From the NCBI GenBank assembly GCA_025934595.1, contig JAICXU010000276.1, positions 1 through 5,476 of the forward strand: a DNA stretch of 5,476 nucleotides, written 5' to 3'. This stretch comes from Polyangiaceae bacterium. Its GTDB lineage: Bacteria > Myxococcota_A > Polyangia > Polyangiales > Polyangiaceae. The notes under the pieces were generated by a model, which saw only the letters and a list, made by a program, of their open reading frames with translations, was not told where the DNA came from and ran no database searches. Shown piece after piece: positions 1-5,476 of this stretch (positions are counted from its first letter, which is position 1; every line of letters begins with the position of its first letter). Position numbers and translations under genes: made by a program.

Positions 1-1073
1 AAGTCTTCAAGGGCGACCCGGCGTGGATTCCGCCGCTCGATCTCGAGCTGAAAGAGCGCCTTTCGCCGAAGAAAAATCCGTTTTTCAAGCGCGCGGACGT
101 CATGCTCTTCACGGCGCGGAAAAACGGAAAGATCGTGGGTCGCTGCTCGGCACAAGTCGATCACGAGCATCTTCGGATCTGGAAAGACGACACCGGCTTC
201 TTCGGCTTCTTCGACACGATCGACGACGAAGAGGTGGGCCGAGCGCTCATCGACGCAGCTGCGAAATGGCTTCGTGAGCGCGGCATGAAGAAGATGCGCG
301 GGCCGCTCTCGCTCTACGTGAACGAAGAGATCGGAATCTTGGTCGACGGCTTCGACATTCCGCCCGTCATCATGATGGGACACTCGCGCCGCCACCAAGC
401 GCGCATCTGCGAAGCGGCGGGCCTCACGAAAGAAAAAGATCTCTTCTGTTGGCGCTACACGCGCGAGCAGGAATATCCGAAGCGCGCGATCAAAGCGTGG
501 GAAGACGTGAAGGCGCTCCCCGAGGTTCGCCTTCGCTCCGTCGACACGAAGAACATGCACGCCGAGACGCAGGCGATCATGGACATCTACAACGACGCCT
601 GGACCGGCAAGTGGGGCTACGTGCCGGCGCTGCCCGACGAGGTCGCGAAAGTCGCGCAGGATCTGAAATTGATCATCGACGAAGACCTCGCGTTCATGGC
701 GGAAATCGACGGAAAAATAGCGGGAATGTGCATCATGCTGCCGAACCTCAACGAGGCCATCGCCGACTTGCAGGGCAAGCTCTTTCCGACGGGGCTCTTC
801 AAGCTGCTCTATCGCATGAAGGTGAAGCACCCGCGCTCGACGCGCCTGATGATGCTCGGCATCAAGAGCGAGTATCGCCACATCAAAAAATACGGCGGGC
901 TCTCGGCGGCGATGTACATCGAGGTCGCGAAGCGCGGCACGGCAAAGGGCTACGAGTGGGGCGAGCTCTCCTGGACACGCGAGGACGACGGCCCGATCAA
1001 CATGGGCATTCGAGCGATGGGCGCGAAAATTTACAAAACCTATCGCGTGTACGAGAAGACGATCGCGACGTAG
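1..1073 (+). CDS. Two-domain GNAT-like acyltransferase, YghO/bCerS-like (5' end outside window)
   Basis: The reading frame is open from the first complete codon (position 3) to TAG at 1071-1073, giving 356 visible residues. The segment before the first in-frame ATG (position 102) is clearly protein-like (FKGDPAWIPPLDLELKERLS, then KKNPFF), so that ATG is not the start. I estimate 10-40 N-terminal residues are missing. The FKGDPAWIPP opening, GFFGFF (residues 65-70), RGMKKMRGP (93-101), the NEEIGILVDGF stretch (107-117) and PPVIMM (120-125) are typical of the YghO-type Acyl-CoA N-acyltransferase family. A second GNAT-like half follows and ends in a classic GNAT tail: ELSWTREDDGPINMGIRAMG, then AKIYKTYRVYEKTI. 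The canonical RxxGxG/A acetyl-CoA loop is not obvious in either half. There is no signal peptide or membrane segment, so it should be cytoplasmic. Family membership is fairly secure. The substrate is unknown. The family is related to the bacterial ceramide synthase bCerS, so N-acylation of a lipid base is possible but unproven. Confidence 0.85.
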   Translation, partial: VFKGDPAWIPPLDLELKERLSPKKNPFFKRADVMLFTARKNGKIVGRCSAQVDHEHLRIWKDDTGFFGFFDTIDDEEVGRALIDAAAKWLRERGMKKMRGPLSLYVNEEIGILVDGFDIPPVIMMGHSRRHQARICEAAGLTKEKDLFCWRYTREQEYPKRAIKAWEDVKALPEVRLRSVDTKNMHAETQAIMDIYNDAWTGKWGYVPALPDEVAKVAQDLKLIIDEDLAFMAEIDGKIAGMCIMLPNLNEAIADLQGKLFPTGLFKLLYRMKVKHPRSTRLMMLGIKSEYRHIKKYGGLSAAMYIEVAKRGTAKGYEWGELSWTREDDGPINMGIRAMGAKIYKTYRVYEKTIAT

Positions 1074-1174
1074 CCAGACCTAGAGACCGAGACGCTCGAC
1101 CTGGACCTAGGCTTCACGCACGGGTCTCGTCGAAAATTCTTCTCGCCTGGGTCGCGGTCGCGGTCGAGGTCTTC
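1074..1174. other. Convergent intergenic spacer with GACC-rich repeats
   Basis: This 101 bp gap separates the stop codons of the GNAT gene and the zinc-ribbon-like gene. It contains three GACCT words (1077, 1098, 1104), a CCTAGG palindrome (1106-1111), and near-tandem GGTCGC/GGTCGC/GGTCGA hexamers (1150-1167) followed by GGTC. A six-base inverted repeat, GAGACC (1083-1088) with GGTCTC (1123-1128), could form a weak long-loop hairpin. No run of T follows it, so a standard intrinsic terminator is not supported. No small ORF here looks coding. Confidence 0.5.
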
Positions 1175-1450
1175 CTACGGAGGCGGCGGACGCGTCGACG
1201 TGCCCCTCACGTGCGTCACGATTCCGAGCTTCGCTTCGAACCACGGCGTCGCGTGACCGCATCGCACGCAGACGAGACGATATGAGGCCGATGCGCCGTC
1301 GACCGAGGCTGCCATCGGTCCCTTGTCGCGCGGGCATTCGACGACCTTTCCCGCGCGGAAGTCGTTCCAGAGCGACGCCACGAGCTCGGGCCCGATCGGG
1401 GTCGCGGGCTTGATTTCCCCGCCTGCCGGCTTGTCGTCGCCCTCGCCCAT
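1175..1450 (-). CDS. Small degenerate zinc-ribbon-like protein
   Basis: A 91-residue ORF runs from ATG at 1450 to TAG at 1175-1177. A GTG directly in front (1453) would add one residue. The N-terminal 35 residues are Gly/Pro/Lys-rich and probably disordered. The core has Cys39 in ECPRDKGPM and Cys61/Cys64 in VCVRCGHATPWFEAK. The spacing resembles a zinc ribbon (CxxC, about 18 residues, CxxC) in which the second ligand is Asp42 instead of Cys, with His66 nearby as another potential ligand. The C-terminus is a short RPPPP tail. No Shine-Dalgarno-like sequence precedes the start, so translation may be leaderless or weak. The gene is divergent from the reductase gene with a 54 bp gap and convergent with the GNAT gene. 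I do not recognise a named family. The cysteine pattern and the ordered core argue for a real gene, but its function (metal binding, nucleic-acid or protein binding) cannot be read from sequence. Confidence 0.7.
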   Translation of the reverse strand: MGEGDDKPAGGEIKPATPIGPELVASLWNDFRAGKVVECPRDKGPMAASVDGASASYRLVCVRCGHATPWFEAKLGIVTHVRGTSTRPPPP

Positions 1451-1504
1451 CACCGCGTTTTACACTGGTTTGCGCCGAGCGGGCGTGCGAAAAGGCATGT
1501 CGCG
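1451..1504. promoter_or_regulatory. Divergent intergenic region, putative promoters
   Basis: This 54 bp gap lies between the divergent starts of the zinc-ribbon-like gene and the reductase gene and must hold the start signals of both unless they are read from further away. The only AT-rich patch is around 1458-1470. TTTACA (1459-1464) resembles a -35 box for the rightward gene, but no convincing -10 follows at 17 bp. Read leftward, the same bases give TGTAAA, a 4/6 match to a -10 box lying 8 bp before the ATG, which would give a nearly leaderless transcript. AAAGG (1491-1495) is a plausible ribosome binding site 9 bases before the ATG at 1505. These promoter matches are weak. Confidence 0.3.
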
Positions 1505-2260
1505 ATGGCAACAGGCTCGGAGCGACCGCAAAAAGCCAGCGGCAGAATGACGCTCGTCGTCGGGGCGACCGGTCGGCTCGGCGTCGCCATTTCGCGTGCC
1601 CTCGTGGCCCGCGGCGATCGCGTGGCGCTTACGGCGCGCGATCCGAACAAGCTCGAAGCCATGTCCGCCGAGCTACACGACTCTGGACGCGCGGCAGGTA
1701 TGCGCGCTCCCGCCCCGTTCGTGGTCGCCGATCTCACGAAGCCGGATGCCGTCGAGACGATCGCCCACGGCGTCCGCACGAAGATCGGCGCGATCGACGA
1801 CGTGATCTTGGCGTGCGGTCCGTTTCCGCGGACTCCGTTCGAGACGCTCAGCCGCGAGGACTTGCTGCACACGCTCACCGTGCATGCGGTGACGCCGCTG
1901 CTTCTCGTCTCCGCGCTGGCGAAAGATCTGGCGAAGGCGAACGGCGCCGTCATCGCGCTCGGCGATTCCGGCACGAGCCGTCCGTACACGAATCACGTCG
2001 CGTATCTCACGGCGAAGGGCGCGCTGAAGACCGGATTGCGTGCGCTCGCCGAGGAGCTCGCGCCGGACGTGCGCGTGAACATGGTGCAGCTCGGCATCGT
2101 CGCCGATCCCGAAGCCGACGCCGACCCGCTTCGCACCCATCGACTCGCCGCGCGCTCGGCGCTCGGTCGCTTCGGCACGCCGGAAGAAGTCGTGCACGTG
2201 GTCCTCGCCTTGCTCGATTCGACATGGGCGACGGGCGAGGTGTGGAGCATTGGTCGATAA
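1505..2260 (+). CDS. SDR-family oxidoreductase, pteridine reductase (PTR1/FolM)-like
   Basis: This 251-residue protein has the usual length of a classical short-chain dehydrogenase/reductase and is expected to be a cytoplasmic NAD(P)H-dependent reductase. A Rossmann fold starts at residue 16 with LVVGATGRLG, matching the GxxxRxG form of the cofactor loop (Gly20, Arg24, Gly26) seen in pteridine reductases instead of GxxxGxG. The usual NNAG is replaced by LACGPFPRTPFETL (residues 102-115), comparable to the NASxFxxTPL stretch of PTR1. The active site reads GDSGTSRPYTNHVAYLTAK: Asp154, Tyr167 (13 residues on) and Lys171, the same Asp-Tyr-Lys spacing as the PTR1 triad. Most other SDRs have Ser at the Asp position. 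ELAPDVRVNMVQLGIV and GRFGTPEEV are ordinary SDR features. ATG 1505 is preferred because AAAGG lies 9 bases upstream. ATG 1547 would remove a 14-residue leader and start just before the fold. The substrate may be a dihydropterin or dihydrofolate, but no folate gene is adjacent, so this is inferred from residues alone. Confidence 0.85.
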   Translation: MATGSERPQKASGRMTLVVGATGRLGVAISRALVARGDRVALTARDPNKLEAMSAELHDSGRAAGMRAPAPFVVADLTKPDAVETIAHGVRTKIGAIDDVILACGPFPRTPFETLSREDLLHTLTVHAVTPLLLVSALAKDLAKANGAVIALGDSGTSRPYTNHVAYLTAKGALKTGLRALAEELAPDVRVNMVQLGIVADPEADADPLRTHRLAARSALGRFGTPEEVVHVVLALLDSTWATGEVWSIGR

Positions 2261-2299
2261 GACCTCGACCATCGACCTCGACGATCGACCTCGAGGTCA
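2261..2299. repeat. Three tandem 13-bp GACCTCGACnATC units between convergent genes
   Basis: Directly after the TAA of the reductase gene are three 13-base units: GACCTCGACCATC (2261), GACCTCGACGATC (2274) and GACCTCGAGGTCA (2287). The third contains the perfect 12-base palindrome GACCTCGAGGTC (2287-2298) and overlaps the TGA stop (2297-2299) of the opposing gene. GGTCGAT (2252-2258) can pair with ATCGACC (2271-2277), and GACCTCGA (2261-2268) with TCGAGGTC (2291-2298). The repeat fills the whole 36 bp convergent gap and could act as a bidirectional transcription stop, although there is no T tract. Confidence 0.7.
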
Positions 2300-3949
2300 G
2301 TGGCTCACGACATAGCCGTCGAAATTGTCGGCTGGCGCCGGTGCGTTCGGATCGGCCCATTTTTCCCCGCGATACGCCTCGACCTCGTCGTCCTCGGGAT
2401 CGTCGCCGACGATATACATGTAGAGTGCACGATTCGGAAATTCCGTTCGGAGCTCGCTCACGAACGACGGATGGTATTTCGCGAAGACGACGCGATCGTC
2501 CTTCGGATCGGGCGAGTCTATCGCGAGCGCGCCGAGCGCGCGGACGCTGTTGTGCCAAATGGAGTGCGGGCTGTGCGAGGTGAAGCCCGTGACGCGCAAG
2601 TAGTGCATCGGCAAGCCGTCGGTCTTGAAGGCGACCATGACGACGGCCGGACCATGGTTCCAGGTCGCGAGCACTTGCTCGAAGCGACCGTCGTTGCCCC
2701 AATAATGATCGCCGATCTCGACGAGGCCCATCCATGCACCCGGCGCGCTCAGCGCGAGCCACGCGATCGTGAGCCACGTCGTCATTTTTTTCTTCCAGCG
2801 GTCGGCATGCGCGACGGCCAGCGCACCGAGGAGGAGCAGGGCAGGGAGAGCCGCGTGATAGAAGCGCGCGCCGAAGCACGTCCCCGCATACCAATAGAGC
2901 GCATAGAGGAAGATCGCCGCCGGCACCGTGGCGCCGATGGCGGCGAGCCAACCGAGCGTCGTCGTGCGCTTTCGCGACGCGTAGAGAAGCGCGAGCGGCA
3001 GCACGAATGCGAGAGGCCCGCCACCCGCTAAAAACAGCCACGAAATGAGATTGTCGCCCGTGTTCGAGACCGCGTTCGCGAGATCGTGCGTGCCGTTGCG
3101 AATGCCGAGGTCGCATCCGTGTCCGGGTCCGAAGCCGAGCGAGTTGCAACCCGGATGGTAGCGAAAGTACGGATCCTGGGCGGGCGCCTCGTGCTCGTCG
3201 AACCACACCGTCTGGGGAAATCGAAGAGCTGATCCTGTGACAGCGTGGTTGTAGGAAAGGAGGACGAGAACGCCGAGCGCGATCGGAACGGCCGCTTGCA
3301 CGATTTCGGCGGCGGAAATTTTTCGACGCGAGAGCGCGAGGCCGAGGAGCGCCGCGAGGCCGATCGCGACGACGACGCCGCAGAGCGGACGCGCGAGAAG
3401 CGCGATGGCGACGCCGATGCCTCCGAGCGCGAACGCGAATCGCCTGGGTTTTCCCGCGTTCGCCGCGATGCCTGCGTAGAGCGCGAGCGACGCTCCGAAT
3501 GCGACGACGGTGTGTGACATGAGGCTCGCGGCGAGGAAGAGCGCCTGCGGAGAGAGGCCATAGAAGATCGAAGCGAGCATCGCGGCGCGAGCTCCGCCTG
3601 CGCGTCGTGCGGCGCGAGCGACCACGAGCGTCGTCATTCCATGAAGAAGCGGGTTTACCCACGCGCGAAGATGCACGAGCACGCCGAGCGCGAGAATCGC
3701 GGGCCACCCGGGCGGAAAAATTCCGTACTTTACCGTGCGATCGTCGACGAACCAGAGCGCGAATGCGGCGCGCGGCAGCGTGACGGGAACGGTGACATGG
3801 CCCGTCAAATACGTCTTCGCCTGGAAAACGTAGGCGATTTCATCCATGACGTGCGGCGCGTCGTGTAGCGAAAAATGCCCGATGAGACGCGCGAGGATCG
3901 CGCCGGTGATCGCCGCGATCGCGGGCGTCCATTTCTCGAGCCGCGACAC
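2297..3949 (-). CDS. Polytopic GT-C (PMT/ArnT-like) glycosyltransferase-like membrane protein
   Basis: The protein is 550 residues from the GTG at 3949. About ten to eleven hydrophobic segments span roughly residues 9-25, 81-160, 171-233, 301-323, 331-353, 364-381 and 390-408, and a soluble C-terminal domain follows (about 410-550). The first large loop carries MDEIAYVFQAKTYLTG with Asp36-Glu37 just after the first segment, the position of the catalytic acidic pair in PMT/ArnT-type GT-C enzymes. These use polyprenyl-phosphate sugars on the outer face of the inner membrane. GARFYHAALPALLLLGAL (360-377) resembles the RYxLPALP segment of such proteins. Cys268 and Cys279 lie in a presumed periplasmic loop around LGFGPGHG. 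The open frame extends to a TTG at 4027, but that start would overlap the upstream gene and has no ribosome site. GTG 3949 lies 25 bp after the hydrolase stop and has AGAGGA just upstream, though only 3 bases away. Sugar and acceptor are unknown. Confidence 0.75.
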   Translation of the reverse strand: MSRLEKWTPAIAAITGAILARLIGHFSLHDAPHVMDEIAYVFQAKTYLTGHVTVPVTLPRAAFALWFVDDRTVKYGIFPPGWPAILALGVLVHLRAWVNPLLHGMTTLVVARAARRAGGARAAMLASIFYGLSPQALFLAASLMSHTVVAFGASLALYAGIAANAGKPRRFAFALGGIGVAIALLARPLCGVVVAIGLAALLGLALSRRKISAAEIVQAAVPIALGVLVLLSYNHAVTGSALRFPQTVWFDEHEAPAQDPYFRYHPGCNSLGFGPGHGCDLGIRNGTHDLANAVSNTGDNLISWLFLAGGGPLAFVLPLALLYASRKRTTTLGWLAAIGATVPAAIFLYALYWYAGTCFGARFYHAALPALLLLGALAVAHADRWKKKMTTWLTIAWLALSAPGAWMGLVEIGDHYWGNDGRFEQVLATWNHGPAVVMVAFKTDGLPMHYLRVTGFTSHSPHSIWHNSVRALGALAIDSPDPKDDRVVFAKYHPSFVSELRTEFPNRALYMYIVGDDPEDDEVEAYRGEKWADPNAPAPADNFDGYVVSH

Positions 3950-3952
3950 GCG

Positions 3953-3958
3953 TCCTCT
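3953..3958 (-). promoter_or_regulatory. Putative ribosome binding site deciding the GTG start
   Basis: Read on the minus strand, AGAGGA lies in the 25 bp gap after the hydrolase stop codon, three bases before GTG 3949. The spacing is short, but this is the only Shine-Dalgarno-like sequence near any candidate start. It favours GTG 3949 over the upstream TTG at 4027. Confidence 0.45.
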
Positions 3959-3974
3959 ATACCATCGATGCCTG

Positions 3975-5159
3975 TCAGCGTACGGCGATGCGCGCGTCGA
4001 GAAGCGCCCGCTCGATCGCGTCGGCAATCACGCGATGCGCCTTCGCATTCGGATGAAACGTCGAATGCTCGATCCACGTGGGATCGAGCTTCACTTCGAT
4101 CCACGGCAGGTCGAGACCGCCGAAGATTCGCTCCGCGAGCGTCGGCTCTCCGGGCGCAGGTGGCAGACAAGCCGCACCCCAATTCGAGAGCACGAAGAGC
4201 GGGTAGGCGCCGTGCGCCCGCGCGTCGGCGGCGGTCGCGCGAAATATCGCGCGCACGAGCTCGATGGGCGATGCGTCGTGATAGGGAAAAAGCCCGTGAG
4301 CGAGGCGCCGCACCGGCGACGACTTCCACCACGCCGGCGGCGGCGTCTCCGCCTCGACGCGGACCAATGATCCGCCCGCGTCGAGCACGAGACGCGGACG
4401 CGACGTGTCGAGATTCCGCTCGAGCAGCTGCGGAATCAAAAACGTGACGACCGCTCGCGGCTGGCGGAGAACGGCAAGCTGTCGTTCGATCGCCCAATGA
4501 ATCTGATCGTTGCCGTATCCATGCACCGCGACCTCCACGGGCTGCATGTCGAGATCAGCCGCGACGAGCGCCGGATACGATTCCTCGAAGCGGACCCCCA
4601 CGCCTTCCGTGATCGATTCGCCTCCGAAGAGAATCGACGGCTGATCGGGATCGATGACGTCGTCTTGCGAGCGCGCACGATAGCCATTGAGATCGAGCGC
4701 GTACGGAATCTCGCGATCCTCGGCGCGCAAGATCGTCGTCGTGCTCGGCACGCCTGCCCATCCGAAAAATTCGTCCGTCTGCACGGGCGGTAGCGCGGGC
4801 GGCGCGAGCGCCGGAGCATGTTTCGCATCGCGAAGAATGAGATCGGCAGCTGGAAATGCGAGCAACGCAGCGAGGCCCCATCGCCAGGTCCCGGCGAAAA
4901 GCTGGCGCGCGGATGCCTTTCCGACGCGCGCCTCGAGCCAAGGCCGGGCTACGAACGCGAAAAATAGCGCCACGAAAACGAGAGCGATTCGTACGAGCGC
5001 AAGACGCTGAAGCTGCGCCGGCTCGAGCGCGCAAAAGGATTGCGTGAGGTGGAGCTCGAACCAGGTGCGATCGAGCTCGAGAGCGACGAGGAGCAAAGCG
5101 ATCGCGATCGCCGATGCGGATGCTCCCGCGATCCGTGCGACGGCGGATCGCCCGTTCAT
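3975..5159 (-). CDS. Membrane-anchored SGNH/GDSL-like hydrolase or acyl-esterase
   Basis: The protein has 394 residues. The N-terminal third is hydrophobic, with likely membrane segments at about 8-28, 53-71 and 93-109. A Pro/Ala-rich linker (111-126) follows, then a soluble domain from about 128. Block I is ILFGGESITEGVGV, with Ser182 as the candidate nucleophile and Glu181 in place of the usual Asp of GDS. Block II may be VHGYGNDQIHWAIERQL (212-228), and FLIPQLLERN (240-249) may stand for block III. The terminal block is HSTFHPNAKAHRVIADAI with His369 in HPN. The Asp expected three residues before it (DxxH) is Ser366, so the triad is incomplete or uses another acid. Family enzymes cleave or transfer ester-linked acyl groups, and membrane-anchored ones often act on envelope polysaccharides. 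The start ATG overlaps the preceding gene's stop in ATGA with no good ribosome site, implying translational coupling. The glycosyltransferase-like gene follows after 25 bp. Fold assignment is good; catalytic activity is uncertain. Confidence 0.8.
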   Translation of the reverse strand: MNGRSAVARIAGASASAIAIALLLVALELDRTWFELHLTQSFCALEPAQLQRLALVRIALVFVALFFAFVARPWLEARVGKASARQLFAGTWRWGLAALLAFPAADLILRDAKHAPALAPPALPPVQTDEFFGWAGVPSTTTILRAEDREIPYALDLNGYRARSQDDVIDPDQPSILFGGESITEGVGVRFEESYPALVAADLDMQPVEVAVHGYGNDQIHWAIERQLAVLRQPRAVVTFLIPQLLERNLDTSRPRLVLDAGGSLVRVEAETPPPAWWKSSPVRRLAHGLFPYHDASPIELVRAIFRATAADARAHGAYPLFVLSNWGAACLPPAPGEPTLAERIFGGLDLPWIEVKLDPTWIEHSTFHPNAKAHRVIADAIERALLDARIAVR

Positions 5160-5476
5160 GGATGCGGCGTGTCGTTCTTTTCGCGCTGCTCGGTCTTCAC
5201 GCCGGACGCGGGTCCCTCGATGTCGACGACCGTGAAGCCCTCATCGGAGCCCTCTCTCTCCTCTCTTTCGCGCTTCTTGTCGCGCAAGAGATCGAGGTGT
5301 GCCGGCTTCGGGTACTCGAGGAAGTAGATTGGCTTGAAGTAGTTTCCTTCCGGCAAACGCGGCGACGAATCGAAATCGATCGTGCGGGGTATCGGCACGG
5401 GAAGCGCAGCACCGCGATAGTCGACGGCGTCGTGGGGACGAGGAAAAACCGGCACGGCGCACGCGGAATCATCTGG
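5156..5476 (-). CDS. C-terminal part of an unrecognised protein (5' end outside window)
   Basis: The frame is open from the right edge of the window to TGA at 5156-5158, giving 106 visible residues. An in-frame GTG at 5455 exists, but the frame continues upstream without a stop (PDDSACA before it), so this is more likely the tail of a longer gene. The visible part has a Pro-rich segment (VPVFPRPHDAVDYRGAALPV), an aromatic stretch (NYFKPIYFLEYPKPAHLD), then a highly charged, probably helical run (RDKKREREEREG) and a polar tail ending NDTPHP. There is no membrane segment and no motif I recognise. Its stop overlaps the start of the hydrolase gene (ATGA), so the two are almost certainly co-transcribed. 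No function can be assigned from what is visible. Confidence 0.6.
   Translation of the reverse strand, partial: PDDSACAVPVFPRPHDAVDYRGAALPVPIPRTIDFDSSPRLPEGNYFKPIYFLEYPKPAHLDLLRDKKREREEREGSDEGFTVVDIEGPASGVKTEQREKNDTPHP

Noticed and set aside
102..1073. GNAT protein starting at ATG 102
   Set aside because: The 33 codons before it encode conserved-looking family sequence (FKGDPAWIPP and onward), so the true start is upstream of the window.
1083..1128. GAGACC/GGTCTC inverted repeat as an intrinsic terminator
   Set aside because: Only six paired bases with a loop of about 34 bases and no T tract after it.
449..1285. 278-codon plus-strand open frame overlapping the GNAT gene
   Set aside because: Arg/His/Gly-rich out-of-frame translation of the acyltransferase, with no independent features.
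1450..1989. 179-codon minus-strand open frame opposite the reductase gene
   Set aside because: Ser/Ala/Arg-rich composition with no recognisable motif. The opposite strand encodes a full SDR with all key residues.
2007..3707. 566-codon open frame on the minus strand overlapping the glycosyltransferase-like gene
   Set aside because: It is in another frame of the same strand, is extremely Arg/Ser-rich with no domain or membrane pattern, and crosses the convergent gap into the antisense of the reductase gene. It is a high-GC shadow.
3950..4027. 26-residue N-terminal extension of the glycosyltransferase-like protein from TTG 4027
   Set aside because: It overlaps the hydrolase coding region, has no ribosome binding site, and adds an Arg-rich leader not expected before the first membrane segment.
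3805..4497. 230-codon minus-strand frame across the hydrolase/glycosyltransferase junction
   Set aside because: Arg-rich shadow of the SGNH gene, whose motifs lie in a different frame. It would also overlap both real genes.
1..5476. CRISPR array, tRNA, rRNA, insertion sequence or attachment site
   Set aside because: No regularly spaced repeats, RNA gene signatures, transposase motifs or flanking duplications were seen.

Overview
The window looks like an ordinary chromosomal stretch from a high-GC Gram-negative bacterium. A myxobacterium-like member of Myxococcota is my best guess. This rests on the strong G/C bias at third codon positions, the YghO/bCerS-like acyltransferase and the low-complexity GACCTCGACC-type spacers. 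It is an inference from pattern, not a database match. I see no tRNA, rRNA, mobile element, CRISPR array or phage gene.

Layout from left to right: (1) positions 1-1073, plus strand, the 3' 356 codons of a two-domain GNAT-like acyltransferase whose start lies upstream. (2) Positions 1175-1450, minus strand, a small degenerate zinc-ribbon-like protein convergent with the first gene. (3) Positions 1505-2260, plus strand, a short-chain dehydrogenase with the hallmark residues of the pteridine reductase (PTR1/FolM) branch, divergent from the small protein. (4) Positions 2297-5476, minus strand, a compact run of three genes transcribed right to left. These are the 3' end of an unrecognised gene (5156-5476), a membrane-anchored SGNH/GDSL-like hydrolase or acyl-esterase (3975-5159, ATGA overlap with the gene before it), and a polytopic GT-C glycosyltransferase-like membrane protein (2297-3949).

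The three minus-strand genes are probably one operon. The hydrolase-like protein and the glycosyltransferase-like protein both have their presumed active parts outside the cytoplasmic membrane, so the operon may build or decorate a cell-envelope glycan or lipid. That is inference from domain type and gene order. The two plus-strand genes and the zinc-ribbon-like gene have no clear functional link to the operon or to each other.

The most useful second-look points are the PTR1-type Asp-Tyr-Lys triad in the reductase, the missing DxxH aspartate in the SGNH protein, the possible ceramide-synthase relationship of the GNAT protein, and GACCT-rich sequence directly after three of the stop codons. 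I do not see a convincing, previously undescribed multi-gene system.
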